Positions 52,121-61,513 are shown, counted from the first letter of the stretch. The stretch: DNA of 64,000 nucleotides from Natrialba swarupiae (GCF_008245225.1 NZ_VTAW01000010.1:1-64000), one strand, 5' to 3'. Notes: generated from the letters alone by a model not told the origin. A program made the numbers and translations.

Positions 52121-53824
52121 ATGAGGCTAACGTATCGGTTCTGTGTCGCGTTCGTCATCGTCGTGATCGTCTCGGGGGGCGTCCTCGTGGTCACGTTCGA
52201 TACACACCGAACCGATGTGCTCGACAGTGCCGAGGACTCGGTTGCCGAACGGGCCGAGCTCTCGGCGACCATGCTCGACGATCGGATACGCGAACAGCAA
52301 CGAACACTGGCCATCGCAGCGAACAACCCGGACGTCAGAGCACACGGAACCGAACGACAGGGGGACACACTCGAGCAGTTCGTCGACGTTTCCGCGTTCG
52401 GCGGCGTCACCGTAGTCGACGAAACTGGAGCGGTGCGGGCGATCGAAACCAGACAGGCAAGCACCTCGGTGACGATCGTCGGAACGGATCTCAGCGACCG
52501 ACGATACGTCGACCGATCGCTTCGTGGGGAAGAGTACGTCAGTGATCCGCTCGAAGCCGAAACCGGTAACGACGTCATCGTCGTCAGCACACCGATCCGC
52601 GAGGACGGCGAGATTGTCGGCTCGCTCAACGGTGCCTACCACATCGATGACGAACGGTTGTTCGAGCCCATAGCCGAGGACGACCAGGGTGCGATAACCG
52701 TCGAAGCCGACGGGGAGACGGTGTTTACGAACGCCGATCACCTCGACGAGACGATCGAGGACGAGGCGACGGTCGGGACCGTCGACTGGACGGTTACCGC
52801 CCACCGGGAACGGGGAGAGGTTACCGGATCGATCGACCGGTTAGTACTCTTTCAGACGGCCTCGGCCGTCGCGTTGCTCGGTTCGGTCACCGGGTTCGCC
52901 GTGTGGATCTATCGGTCGAAGGTTCGACGGATCGGGCGGATCCTCGAGCGGCTTCGAGCACTCGAGCGACGTGAGTACGGTGACGAACCAGCGATCGGCG
53001 GTGCCGCCGAGTGGCGACGGATCGACCGCGCACTCGATGGGTTGGCGGGATCGCTCGCCCGGCGCGAACAGATGCTCCTCGTCCTCAATCGAATTCTACG
53101 ACACAACCTTCGGAACACGCTGAATCTCGTCGTCGGTCACGCCAACGATCTCGAATCCAGACTCGACGGAGAAAATCGGGAGTCGGCCGCCGAGATCGCA
53201 GCGGCGACGCGTGAACTGCTCGAACTGGCCGACCGTGCCCGAACGACGGAGTCGTTGCTCGATCCGATCGACGACGAGACGCTTCGAACTGACGTCGCGA
53301 CGATCACTCGCGAACGCGTCGACGCGTTCGACGCGGCGAGCCGTTCGCGCGATCTCGAGAGCGTCATCGTCGACGGACCTGAGCAGGCAATCGCGGCCTG
53401 TGGAGAGGGAATCGGCATCGCGATCGACGAACTGCTGGCGAATGCGGCCGATCACGCCGGGCCGAACCCATCTGTGACCATCGAGATCGAACCGACGTCG
53501 GAGTGGATTCGCCTGGCCGTCGAGGACGACGGTCCCGGCATTCCGCCGGAAGACATCTCGGTGATTACGGGCGAGCGGGAAATTTCCCAGGTCAATCACG
53601 CTGGCGGTATCGGCCTCTGGCTCGTCGACTGGATCGTCAGCCGGCACGGTGGTCGGCTCTCGATTTCGTCGTCCGAATCGGCCACAGCCGGGGACGTAAC
53701 CGAGAGAGACGACGCCGGGAGTACGGTCGTCCTCGAACTCCCCCGACCGGCCGAGCCGACGCCACCAACCGAGAACGAAGCCGGGACCGAAGACGCTCGC
53801 TCCGATCGAATCCCCACTCAATAG
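52121..53824 (+). CDS. membrane sensor histidine kinase in the pst cluster
   Basis: 567 residues. One N-terminal helix (RFCVAFVIVVIVSGGVLVV), an extracellular CACHE-like sensor (about 40-240), a second helix (FQTASAVALLGSVTGFAVWI), then a kinase core with the H-box ILRHNLRNTLNLVVGHANDL (phospho-acceptor His328), ELLANAADHAG (N-box), VEDDGPGIPP (G1) and GGIGLWLVDWIV (G2). It lies between pstA and pstB and may sense phosphate. No response regulator is nearby. ATTATAATAG near 52075 is a plausible promoter. Confidence 0.85.
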   Translation: MRLTYRFCVAFVIVVIVSGGVLVVTFDTHRTDVLDSAEDSVAERAELSATMLDDRIREQQRTLAIAANNPDVRAHGTERQGDTLEQFVDVSAFGGVTVVDETGAVRAIETRQASTSVTIVGTDLSDRRYVDRSLRGEEYVSDPLEAETGNDVIVVSTPIREDGEIVGSLNGAYHIDDERLFEPIAEDDQGAITVEADGETVFTNADHLDETIEDEATVGTVDWTVTAHRERGEVTGSIDRLVLFQTASAVALLGSVTGFAVWIYRSKVRRIGRILERLRALERREYGDEPAIGGAAEWRRIDRALDGLAGSLARREQMLLVLNRILRHNLRNTLNLVVGHANDLESRLDGENRESAAEIAAATRELLELADRARTTESLLDPIDDETLRTDVATITRERVDAFDAASRSRDLESVIVDGPEQAIAACGEGIGIAIDELLANAADHAGPNPSVTIEIEPTSEWIRLAVEDDGPGIPPEDISVITGEREISQVNHAGGIGLWLVDWIVSRHGGRLSISSSESATAGDVTERDDAGSTVVLELPRPAEPTPPTENEAGTEDARSDRIPTQ

Positions 53825-53825
53825 A

Positions 53826-53875
53826 GATATATAGTCAACGGTCCCGGACCGGAGAGATCATAGTATCCTATTTAG
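53826..53875 (+). promoter_or_regulatory. pstB promoter with candidate Pho element
   Basis: GATATATAG (53826-53834) and CATAGTATCCTATTTAG (53859-53875) copy the blocks at pstS. Between them is the palindrome CGGTCC-C-GGACCG (53839-53851). TATTTAG lies 26 nt upstream of ATG 53895 and about 145 nt upstream of ATG 54015. Confidence 0.6.
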
Positions 53876-54014
53876 GTGGGCGTTCTCTGTTTGTATGTAC
53901 GTAGAACGAACCCGGACGGGTCGGTCGTCTCGATCGATACGTCCGGCGAACGATCCGGACGAGGAGCGTTTCGGACCAGGCAACTGCCTACTCTCGAAGA
54001 ATGAACTACCGTCC

Positions 54015-54872
54015 ATGACTGCAAACGCCGGTGGACCACGAACGGTATCGAAAGCCGAGACCGACGATCACCGGTCCGAACCGACCGAAGACGACGCACC
54101 GCTTGGCTCACCTCGAGTCGCCGACCCCGTCATCAAATCCCGGGATCTCGACGTCTACTACGGCGACGAGCAGGCACTACACGGTATCCAGATGGAAATT
54201 CCCGAACGGAAGGTGACCGCGCTGATCGGCCCCTCCGGCTGTGGGAAGTCGACGTTCCTCCGGTCGATCAACCGAATGAACGATCTCATCGACATCGCTC
54301 GCGTCGAGGGCGACCTTCGGTTCCACGGAAAGAACGTCTACGACGAGGACGTCGATCCGGTCGCGCTTCGCCGGAAGATCGGCATGGTGTTCCAGAAACC
54401 GAACCCGTTTCCGAAGTCGATCTACGACAACGTCGCCTACGGCCTGCGCGTCCAGGGCAAAGACGACGACGTCGACGAACAGGTCCACACGGCACTCGAG
54501 CGGGCGGCGCTTCTAGACGAGGTCGAGGACCAACTCGACTCCTCCGGGCTCGATCTGTCGGGCGGACAACAACAGCGACTGTGTATCGCTCGAGCGATCG
54601 CCCCCGATCCGGAGGTCATTCTGATGGACGAACCTGCATCCGCGCTGGACCCGGTCGCCACCTCGAAAATCGAGGATTTGGTCGAGGAGTTAGCCGAAGA
54701 GTACACGGTCGTGATCGTCACCCACAACATGCAACAGGCGGCGCGTATCTCAGATAAAACCGCGGTCTTTCTCACCGGCGGCCATCTCGTCGAGTTCGAC
54801 GACACCAACAAGATCTTCGAGAACCCCGAAAGCGAGCGCGTCGAGGATTACATCACCGGCAAATTCGGCTGA
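54015..54872 (+). CDS. pstB: phosphate ABC transporter ATPase PstB
   Basis: 285 residues from ATG 54015. ABC motifs: Walker [11 protein letters not shown]-loop [20 protein letters not shown], signature [16 protein letters not shown], Walker [14 protein letters not shown] and switch [13 protein letters not shown], all PstB-like. The first 45 residues are an acidic halophilic extension. An in-frame ATG at 53895 would add 40 Arg/Ser-rich residues; it fits leaderless spacing to the TATA box, so it cannot be ruled out. It is separated from pstA by the kinase gene and has its own promoter. Confidence 0.94.
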   Translation: MTANAGGPRTVSKAETDDHRSEPTEDDAPLGSPRVADPVIKSRDLDVYYGDEQALHGIQMEIPERKVTALIGPSGCGKSTFLRSINRMNDLIDIARVEGDLRFHGKNVYDEDVDPVALRRKIGMVFQKPNPFPKSIYDNVAYGLRVQGKDDDVDEQVHTALERAALLDEVEDQLDSSGLDLSGGQQQRLCIARAIAPDPEVILMDEPASALDPVATSKIEDLVEELAEEYTVVIVTHNMQQAARISDKTAVFLTGGHLVEFDDTNKIFENPESERVEDYITGKFG

Positions 54873-54939
54873 TCCTGTCGATCGATTTCGATCCGTAACC
54901 GACAGTTTGATCGTTTTGTTCGATCACGTCCAGGGAAGA

Positions 54940-55086
54940 ATGTATATCACGATCAAGCAAAAGTTCGTGGCGATCGTCACTGGGTTCTTGCTCTGGGTCG
55001 TCTTCCTCCTGTTTTTCCCCTGGTGGCTCGCCTTCATCGCACTGTTCGCGATGGTGCCGTTCTTTTGGAAGATACTCCGGTCGTGA
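54940..55086 (+). CDS. 48-residue membrane protein
   Basis: MYITIKQKFVAIVTGFLLWV, then VFLLFFPWWLAFIALFAMVP and FFWKILRS: two hydrophobic helices, few charges, Trp-rich. It follows pstB by 67 bp on the same strand and could be co-transcribed. Codon use is normal. Function unknown. Confidence 0.6.
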   Translation: MYITIKQKFVAIVTGFLLWVVFLLFFPWWLAFIALFAMVPFFWKILRS

Positions 55087-55388
55087 GACGGGGGATTCGG
55101 GGGTAAACGGATTCTCTAATCCGACTATCGGTCCGCAGAGGAACTGTCGTTCCGATTTTCCGATGGCATTCCAGATTGGTCGTAGCAACATCGAAAACGA
55201 TTCACAACGGCCCAATTGTGGACAGCGATCGACAGGGGAACCAGAACGACGACAGTGGTATCGTCTCGCGCATCAAGAGCGTGTTCAGCCGACGCTGAAC
55301 TGGTCGATAGCCGCCGTTCGACTCCGTCTTTCGCGTTTTTCGTTGTGGCACTGCGTCTCGAGTGAACGCTGTGCCAGCCGAATCGTTC
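55087..55388. other. gene-free stretch after pstB
   Basis: No clear gene. A frame ending in DDSGIVSRIKSVFSRR (stop near 55302) has a protein-like end but no good start. No strong palindrome seen. Confidence 0.35.
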
Positions 55389-56546
55389 TCACAGCGAGTC
55401 GTGATCGACTCGAGCGAGAACGACCCGGACCGCGCCGAACGCGACCGCGGCGAGCAGACAGTACAGTGCAAGCGAAAGCCACGTGACCGTCGTTGCGCTC
55501 CCGATGGCGAACTTCGCGACGGTGTTCGCCGGATGTTCGGGCAACACCGTCGAGACGACGAGTGCACCGACGATACCGGTCGAGTACAGCAGTTGTGCCT
55601 GGCGCCGATCCGGAGCCGTGAGTGCAACGGCGCCACCGACGCCGACGACGAGCACGGCGAGCGCCGAGACGAGCACGAGTAGCGCGAACGGGTTCGCGAT
55701 ACCCGTTCCGTTGAACGCGAGCAACGCGAGCCAGGCGATCGCCTGTATCGGCGCGAGCGCGGCGGTGGCGGCCAGCTTCGCGTCGACGACGTCGCCGAAC
55801 GAGACGGGGGAGACGCGAAGCAACTCGAGGGTGCCACGCTGGCGCTCCTCGACGAGCGAGTCGACGACGATCGAACCGCTGATGAACGCCGGCAGGAACA
55901 ACAACAGCGGCAGCAACACGGTGTAGGTGAACTCGGCGTAGGGGCTGGCGTCCGTCTCCCCGGGGACCGACAGCGGCGGCTCCTCGAAGCTGTCTGCGTT
56001 CTCGATCCGCTCGACGTGCTCGATCGTCTCGAGGGTCTCGCGAATCTGAACGACGAGCAGCGTCGTCTCGAGTCCGCCGTCGGGTGCCGTCACGCTGACG
56101 ACGAGTCTGCCGTCGTCGTCTCGGTTCGCGTCGAGGACGGCGTCGACCCATCCTTCGTCGAACGCGTGGTGGGCCGCCGCCCGGTCGTCGTAGAACCGTG
56201 GATCGATTCCGCCCTGCTGGTCGGCGACGGCGAGGAGTTCGTCGGTGTCGCTTCCCGTGACGGCGACGTCGGCCTCGTAGCCGTCCACGGAGTCGGGTTC
56301 GTACATCGAGACGAGTCCGACGACGAGAAACGAGGAGAACGCCGCGATGAACAGCTGGATCGCGATCGCGAGCAGGATCGTCTTCTCCGAGCGAAGCGAG
56401 CGAAGCTGTCGGCGGACGATCGCCCGGCGTGCCCGCCAGACGCCGCTCGAGCGTCGGTCGTCACCGTCGTCTCTCGAGGGTGGGTTCGGCCCGCGGGGTA
56501 CCGAGGTGTCGTCGTCGGATCGCCACTCGTCGCGATCAGCTGACAA
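55389..56546 (-). CDS. ABC-2 type exporter permease (NatB-like), second permease
   Basis: 385 residues. Acidic N-terminus, one helix (KTILLAIAIQLFIAAFSSFL), a 150-residue extracellular domain, then five helices with GTLELLRVSPVSFGDVVDAK, the ABC-2 permease coupling loop. Its start lies inside the end of the PrsW-fused permease (11-bp overlap), so it is the third gene of the operon. Exports an unknown substrate; a NatAB-type sodium or lipid role is inference. Confidence 0.85.
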   Translation of the reverse strand: MSADRDEWRSDDDTSVPRGPNPPSRDDGDDRRSSGVWRARRAIVRRQLRSLRSEKTILLAIAIQLFIAAFSSFLVVGLVSMYEPDSVDGYEADVAVTGSDTDELLAVADQQGGIDPRFYDDRAAAHHAFDEGWVDAVLDANRDDDGRLVVSVTAPDGGLETTLLVVQIRETLETIEHVERIENADSFEEPPLSVPGETDASPYAEFTYTVLLPLLLFLPAFISGSIVVDSLVEERQRGTLELLRVSPVSFGDVVDAKLAATAALAPIQAIAWLALLAFNGTGIANPFALLVLVSALAVLVVGVGGAVALTAPDRRQAQLLYSTGIVGALVVSTVLPEHPANTVAKFAIGSATTVTWLSLALYCLLAAVAFGAVRVVLARVDHDSL

Positions 56547-58602
56547 GGAGGATCACCCCGAGATTGTAGAGGGCGTGGACGAGGGTCGCGACGACGAACG
56601 CCACGGCGTACGTCCCTCGGCCGCGTCTCGCACCCGTGGCAGAGATGATCGCCGTCACCACGTGGAGAGCCAGCGGAGCGAGAAAGAGAGCGAGCAAGAC
56701 GACGAGCGGCAGGTCGGCACCGAGTTCCGGGCCGAACGCGGCGACGCTGATCGGGAGATCCGAGAGTCCCACGAACTGACCGACGTGGGTGATCTTTTCG
56801 CCGACGAAAAAGCCCAGTCCGGAGAGCGCGCCGAGGATCGCGGCCACTCGAATCGTCGGTTCGAATCGTGAGCGGGCGAATCCCGCGTAGACGTGGATGC
56901 TCTTTGCGAACTCCTCGACCGCCGCGGCGAGGACGAACATGACGATCAGTGCGATCGACTCGGGGACGACGAACAACAGCGCAACGGCGAGCAGTTGGGC
57001 CGCGAAGACGAACGGCATGAACACGACCGACAGCACGAACGGGCTCCAGTAACTGGAGACGCGCCTCGAGACGGCGTCGATCTGGCTCGTGATCGCGTCG
57101 ACGATCTTCGCGGGGACCGGCTTCTGGGCGAACATGTCTTCCTCGCGGTAGATGCCGATCCCGAGCAAGAAGAGAACGGCTGCGCTGAGGTAAAACGGGG
57201 TGGTCGAGAAGAGGTACTCGACGAGACGGACCGACTCGCCCTGAAGATCCATTACGACGAGGGTCAGCGGCGAGATCAACGCGATCGGCGTCACTTCGGT
57301 GAAGATCGCCGGCACGAACGTGTACGTCGTCAGGAGGACGCTGATGGTCACGGTGACGAATGTCAGCTCCTTGAACGAACGGGCGAGCATCGCGCCGGCG
57401 AACGTCGACGCGAGAAACACCAGCGCGATCGGAATCGCTGCGGCGACCGAGAGCGTCCGCCCACCGATCACCGCGGCGGTCGCGACGACGATACCGACGA
57501 GGCCGAGCAGATACGGGAGCGTCTTTCCGGCGACGATCTCGTAGCGCGAGGACGGCGACACCAGGAGCAACTCGCCGCGGCGCTTGATCCGTTCGTCCAT
57601 GATCGTACTCCCGTAGGTCTGGATGACGAAGTTCATCGGCACGATAAACAGAAAGGCGAGCACGAGCGACTGAAACGGAAACGGCGGTGACAGCGTATCG
57701 GGCGTCGCGGGACTCGTCTCTTCTGTTGCCGTGGCACCGACGTCGGGAACCTGGAATTCTCCGTCCGCCGTCGGGCTCGTGACGTCGGTCGTCGTCTCCG
57801 GTGACCCGACGTCGTCGTCTGATCCGGACCCGTCGGAACCGACCACATCCCCGGCAGCGTCGGTCGTATCGTCGTCAGAAGCGCCCCTATCTCCGCCGGA
57901 ATCGGCCGCTTCGCTGTCCGAACTGGTTGTATCGCTGTCAGCAACGGCTGTGTCGCCGTCCGTATCGACTATCTCGGTGTCATCATCGGCTGCGCTCTCG
58001 TCGGCATCGACACCGTCTGTGCCGATCACGTCTCCTCCTGTGTCGGACCCACCGTCACCGCTTTCGGCTGCCATACCGGTCTCACGCTCCTGATACTCGA
58101 CGGTCACGAGTACCGGATAGGCGGCGACGTCGTCGTCCTCGGCGGCCATTCGGTCGGCGTTTTCCGCTTCGATCGCCTCGCGGAACGCGTGGAACGCCTG
58201 TTCGCCGTTGTCGCCAACGTACCCCAACTCACCGTCACGGGTCACGACGACGTCGACGTTCGAGTCTCCGCCCTCGTCGATCCGGACGTCCTCGAGCGCG
58301 ATCGTCCGGAACCGATCGCTCTCAGTGGCGACATCGGCGTAGGGATCGTCCGAATCGACGCCGACGACGTACAGTTCGTCCTCGAGGCCGATGCCGTCCT
58401 CGGCGACCGAGAGTCCGACACCGCCGACGACGACGAGTATCGCGGCCACCGCGACGATCGTCCGCCGATCGACGGTTCCGGCGCTTCGGGAGATTTCCCA
58501 GCGGGCGATCCGTGCAGTCCGTCGGAACGAACCGACCGCCCCACGCCGGAGCGAGGCGAGGTGCCGTCGGATCGACTCGGACGATGACCGGTCGTCGCTC
58601 AC
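56536..58602 (-). CDS. ABC-2 exporter permease fused to PrsW-type intramembrane protease domain
   Basis: 688 residues. Helix 1 near residue 45, an extracellular domain with a 110-residue Asp/Ser/Thr-rich stretch, then permease helices (PSSRYEIVAGKTLPYLLGLV is the coupling loop). From about residue 495 a second membrane domain carries PrsW motifs: Glu563-Glu564 in EEFAK, Phe598xxxGlu602 in FFVGE, His647 (LHVVTA) and His676xxxAsn680 (HALYN). PrsW proteases cut membrane-bound regulators. The fusion is complete in one frame. The start overlaps the ATPase stop by 4 bp. Confidence 0.85.
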   Translation of the reverse strand: MSDDRSSSESIRRHLASLRRGAVGSFRRTARIARWEISRSAGTVDRRTIVAVAAILVVVGGVGLSVAEDGIGLEDELYVVGVDSDDPYADVATESDRFRTIALEDVRIDEGGDSNVDVVVTRDGELGYVGDNGEQAFHAFREAIEAENADRMAAEDDDVAAYPVLVTVEYQERETGMAAESGDGGSDTGGDVIGTDGVDADESAADDDTEIVDTDGDTAVADSDTTSSDSEAADSGGDRGASDDDTTDAAGDVVGSDGSGSDDDVGSPETTTDVTSPTADGEFQVPDVGATATEETSPATPDTLSPPFPFQSLVLAFLFIVPMNFVIQTYGSTIMDERIKRRGELLLVSPSSRYEIVAGKTLPYLLGLVGIVVATAAVIGGRTLSVAAAIPIALVFLASTFAGAMLARSFKELTFVTVTISVLLTTYTFVPAIFTEVTPIALISPLTLVVMDLQGESVRLVEYLFSTTPFYLSAAVLFLLGIGIYREEDMFAQKPVPAKIVDAITSQIDAVSRRVSSYWSPFVLSVVFMPFVFAAQLLAVALLFVVPESIALIVMFVLAAAVEEFAKSIHVYAGFARSRFEPTIRVAAILGALSGLGFFVGEKITHVGQFVGLSDLPISVAAFGPELGADLPLVVLLALFLAPLALHVVTAIISATGARRGRGTYAVAFVVATLVHALYNLGVILLVS

Positions 58603-59573
58603 GCCTCGAGTTCCTCCTCGGGATCAGTCGTGTCGGCGTCCGCCTCCGTTTCGGTATCCGAACGGGCTGTTCCCTCGGCGTCGGAACCGCTGGCGATCTC
58701 GAGAAAGATTTCCTCTAAGCTCGGCGTCGTCGTCTGGATGTCGGTGATGCGTCCGCCTTCCGCGTCGACGGCTTCGCGGATCGACTCGACGTCGTCCATC
58801 CCACCGACGACGTGCCGAACCTGGTCGTTCTCGCGGCTGGCCGATATCTCGCCGAGTGCGTGACTCGCGTCGACGGTCGCGTAAACGTGGTACTCGGTAC
58901 CGCCGTGAGTCCCGCGGATCTCGTCGACGGTTCCGCGGGCGACGATCCGACCGTGGTTCATCACCGCGACCCGATCGCAGATGCTCTCGACGTGAAAAAG
59001 GTTGTGTGCGCTGAAGATGATCGTCTTTCCCGCCTCGCTGAGTTCGCGGGTGAACTCGATGATGTAGTTCGTCGTCAGCGGGTCGAGTCCCGACGCCGGT
59101 TCGTCGAAGATGAGCACCTCGGGATCGTTCACGAGCGCCCGGGCGATGGCGACTTTCCGTTTCATCCCCTTCGACATGTTGCCGATTCGCCGGGTCCGAT
59201 GTTCGAGATCGAGCCGATCGAGCGTCCGGTCGATCCGCTCGCGGGCGACCTCCGAGGGGACGTCGTAGAGGTCCGCAAAGAAGGTGAGATACTCGAGGGC
59301 GGTCATCTCCTCGTACAGCGGCGACTCCTCGGGGAGGAAACCGAGTCGGCGTTGCATCGCCGGCTCGCCGGGGGTGTGGCCGGCCACCGTCGCCGTCCCG
59401 TCGGTCGGCTCGATCAGACCGGCGATCATCTTCAACGTGGTCGTCTTCCCGGCCCCGTTCGGGCCGACGATGCCGAACACCTCGCCACGTTCGATCGAGA
59501 ACGTACTCCCTTCGACGGCGGCGAACCCCCCGTACTCCTTGCGGAGGTTTTCGACTTCGACTATCGCCATCAC
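58599..59573 (-). CDS. ABC transporter ATPase (NatA/CcmA type)
   Basis: 324 residues (an internal Met gives a 323-residue form). Walker A GIVGPNGAGKTTTLKMIAGL, signature NMSKGMKRKVAIARALVNDP, Walker B EVLIFDEPASGLDP and FSAHNLFHVESICDRVAVM. C-terminal 90 residues include the usual DUF4162-like regulatory part and an acidic tail. First gene of the three-gene exporter operon. Confidence 0.92.
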   Translation of the reverse strand: MMAIVEVENLRKEYGGFAAVEGSTFSIERGEVFGIVGPNGAGKTTTLKMIAGLIEPTDGTATVAGHTPGEPAMQRRLGFLPEESPLYEEMTALEYLTFFADLYDVPSEVARERIDRTLDRLDLEHRTRRIGNMSKGMKRKVAIARALVNDPEVLIFDEPASGLDPLTTNYIIEFTRELSEAGKTIIFSAHNLFHVESICDRVAVMNHGRIVARGTVDEIRGTHGGTEYHVYATVDASHALGEISASRENDQVRHVVGGMDDVESIREAVDAEGGRITDIQTTTPSLEEIFLEIASGSDAEGTARSDTETEADADTTDPEEELEA

Positions 59574-59686
59574 TCGATTCGAGGCAGGGAGCCCCGCAAG
59601 TAAAGTCTAGCGGCTACGGACAGTTCGGGTTGCGAACTCGAGCGACCGAAACGCCATATTCGCGGCGGACGTACGTTCGTATACGA

Positions 59687-60127
59687 ATGACTCGCGTCCA
59701 GCGACGGCGGACACCCGACGGCGACAGAGTCGAGATCTCTCAGGTCCTCGCAGTGGCCCCGGAACGAGCCTGGGAACTGCTGGCCGATACGATGCGGTGG
59801 CCCGACTGGTCGCCGGTCGTCCGCGAGGTGGAGTCGACCGATCGTTGCGTTCGGGAGGGGACCACCGGTCGAATCCGGGTACCCGGTGTCTGGCTCCCGT
59901 TTACCGTCACCTCGCGGACGGACCGCCGCTGGACGTGGCGTGTGCCGTGCGTACCGTCGGCTGGCCACCGTGTCGACGACCTGGGTGATCGGCGCTGTCG
60001 CGTCGTTTTCGAGGTTCCGTTCCACGCCGCGGGATCGGTTCCGATCTGTCTCGAGGCGCTCGAGAATATCGAATCCGCCCTCGCGGAGGACCGAACGGCA
60101 GCCGGAGAACCCGAGGCGGACCAGTGA
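59687..60127 (+). CDS. SRPBCC/START-like protein
   Basis: 146 residues of polyketide cyclase/dehydrase type: VEISQVLAVAPERAWELLAD and MRWPDWSPVVREVESTD, then GTTGRIRVPGVWLPFTV. A hydrophobic ligand-binding cavity is expected; the ligand is unknown. Start at 59687. It lies 14 bp before the HxlR operator and 87 bp before the HxlR gene on the same strand. Confidence 0.8.
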   Translation: MTRVQRRRTPDGDRVEISQVLAVAPERAWELLADTMRWPDWSPVVREVESTDRCVREGTTGRIRVPGVWLPFTVTSRTDRRWTWRVPCVPSAGHRVDDLGDRRCRVVFEVPFHAAGSVPICLEALENIESALAEDRTAAGEPEADQ

Positions 60128-60141
60128 TCTGCAACGCCAAT

Positions 60142-60160
60142 AGATAACACTGTGTTATCT
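60142..60160. promoter_or_regulatory. perfect 19-bp palindrome, probable HxlR operator
   Basis: AGATAACAC-T-GTGTTATCT: 9-bp arms with one central base. It lies 55 bp upstream of the HxlR ATG (60215). Dimeric winged-helix regulators of this family bind such palindromes and often control their own gene, so autoregulation is likely. It may also affect readthrough from the SRPBCC gene. Confidence 0.7.
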
Positions 60161-60214
60161 CGTTCGATTCCGAACTGCTATGGGGCTCCCGACCGAACGT
60201 CGACGGGAAACCTG

Positions 60215-60571
60215 ATGTCATCGCAACGACCGCAATCGAACGACCAGCATCCGGAGGCCTGCCCCGTCATCAAATCGCTCGAACAGATCGGGTCGCAGTG
60301 GCGTCTGGCCGTCTTACACGAACTACTCGCCGGCGAGCAACGGTTCAACGAACTCAAGCGTTCGACCGGTGCGAACGCGCGGACGCTCTCGCGGGTGCTC
60401 GACGATCTGGGAGAGACGGGGTTCGTCGAACGCCGCATCGAAGAAGACGCGCCGATCGCGACCTACTACAGCCTCACGGACAAGGGTCGGTCGCTCGAGC
60501 CGGTGTTCGACGAAATCGAGTGTTGGGCCGGAAGTTGGCTCGAGGCAGCCGACGAATCGAACCGAAACTGA
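60215..60571 (+). CDS. HxlR-family transcriptional regulator
   Basis: 118 residues: CPVIKSLEQIGSQWRLAVLH with the conserved N-terminal Cys that can sense redox or electrophiles, FNELKRSTGANARTLSRVLD (recognition helix) and GFVERRIEEDAPIATYYSLT (wing). Start at 60215; a longer in-frame ATG at 60152 would begin inside the palindrome. The gene is preceded by a 19-bp palindrome. Confidence 0.9.
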   Translation: MSSQRPQSNDQHPEACPVIKSLEQIGSQWRLAVLHELLAGEQRFNELKRSTGANARTLSRVLDDLGETGFVERRIEEDAPIATYYSLTDKGRSLEPVFDEIECWAGSWLEAADESNRN

Positions 60572-60581
60572 AGCGGCCGAA

Positions 60582-61028
60582 TCAGCCATCGGGCTCGAGT
60601 TCGACTAGCTGAAGACCTCTGTCGAGGTGACAGACGTCGTGGGGTGGATCGCCCACGATCTCGCTGATTCTGTACTCCTCGTCGAACGCGAGGCCGTCGG
60701 GGTCACAGTACTCGTGGCTCGGACACTCGACGTACGGACACGGGCCTGGAAGACTCGATTTGCTTCCGGCGAACGCACCCTTCGAAACGATGTTCGCTCG
60801 CACCGAGACGGGTTCGACTTCGACCGCTCGGACGCCGCCGTCGTGCATCGCACACTCGAGTGTCTGTGCGTTTTCCCGAACGGAGGTGATTCGATAGCGG
60901 GTATCGGCCGAGAGGTTGAGACACTGGCTTCGGTACGGACAGCCGGCACAGGCATCCGCTTCGCCGTGATAGACGAATTCGGTCCCCGGCTGCGCGAGAC
61001 GTGAGCCGACGAGGGTGACGGTGGACAT
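60582..61028 (-). CDS. UPF0179 family protein
   Basis: 148 residues. ACAGCPYRSQCLNLSADTRY and PGPCPYVECPSHEYCDPDG show two Cys-rich clusters, as in UPF0179, an archaeal family of unknown function likely to bind metal or a cluster. Start at 61028 (MSTVTLVGSRLAQPGTEFVY). It is convergent with the HxlR gene with 10 bp between stops. Confidence 0.85.
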   Translation of the reverse strand: MSTVTLVGSRLAQPGTEFVYHGEADACAGCPYRSQCLNLSADTRYRITSVRENAQTLECAMHDGGVRAVEVEPVSVRANIVSKGAFAGSKSSLPGPCPYVECPSHEYCDPDGLAFDEEYRISEIVGDPPHDVCHLDRGLQLVELEPDG

Positions 61029-61120
61029 GCAGTCCACTACTCGCCACCGCCGGTTAAGCCTCACTCTCGAGTGTGTCGGTTCGTCGGCCGACGTATCGGT
61101 TCCCACTCGACCCCGTGAGT

Positions 61121-61513
61121 TCACCCCGTCAGTTCGTCCAATCGATCGAAGTACCGCTCTCGAGGCACCTGATACAGGCCTCGGTAATCGATCTCGCCGT
61201 CGTCGAAGCGGTCTGCGAGTTCGACGACGGACTTGAGGGCGTCGGCTCGCGTCGAGAATCGTTCGCCGCCCTCGAGCGAGACGTCCGGCTCGAGATAGAG
61301 CGTAACGAACCAGTCGTCGTCGCCGGTCGAATCGGTTGGATTCTGACCGGGACGTCTCGTCCGACGACCGTGTGTCAGATACAGCGTCGGGAGACAGGCC
61401 GCGGGAAACTCGTCACCGTCGAAGACGTCCGGCCGGTAGGCGAGGACGAGGCGTCCGTCCTCGCCGTCGGACCAGATCTCCCAAGCCGGCGGGAGGGTCG
61501 CCAGATCGGTCAT
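61121..61513 (-). CDS. small conserved haloarchaeal protein (DUF5820-like)
   Basis: 130 residues, acidic and Trp/Tyr-rich: LPPAWEIWSDGEDGRLVLAY and DDWFVTLYLEPDVSLEGGER, ending RYFDRLDELTG. No cysteine or membrane helix. It resembles a haloarchaea-only family annotated DUF5820 (from memory). It is followed by UPF0179 on the same strand after 92 bp. Confidence 0.65.
   Translation of the reverse strand: MTDLATLPPAWEIWSDGEDGRLVLAYRPDVFDGDEFPAACLPTLYLTHGRRTRRPGQNPTDSTGDDDWFVTLYLEPDVSLEGGERFSTRADALKSVVELADRFDDGEIDYRGLYQVPRERYFDRLDELTG

Noticed and set aside
55172-55304. Small frame ending DDSGIVSRIKSVFSRR
   Set aside because: Protein-like end but no good start codon or promoter; left as a remark only.
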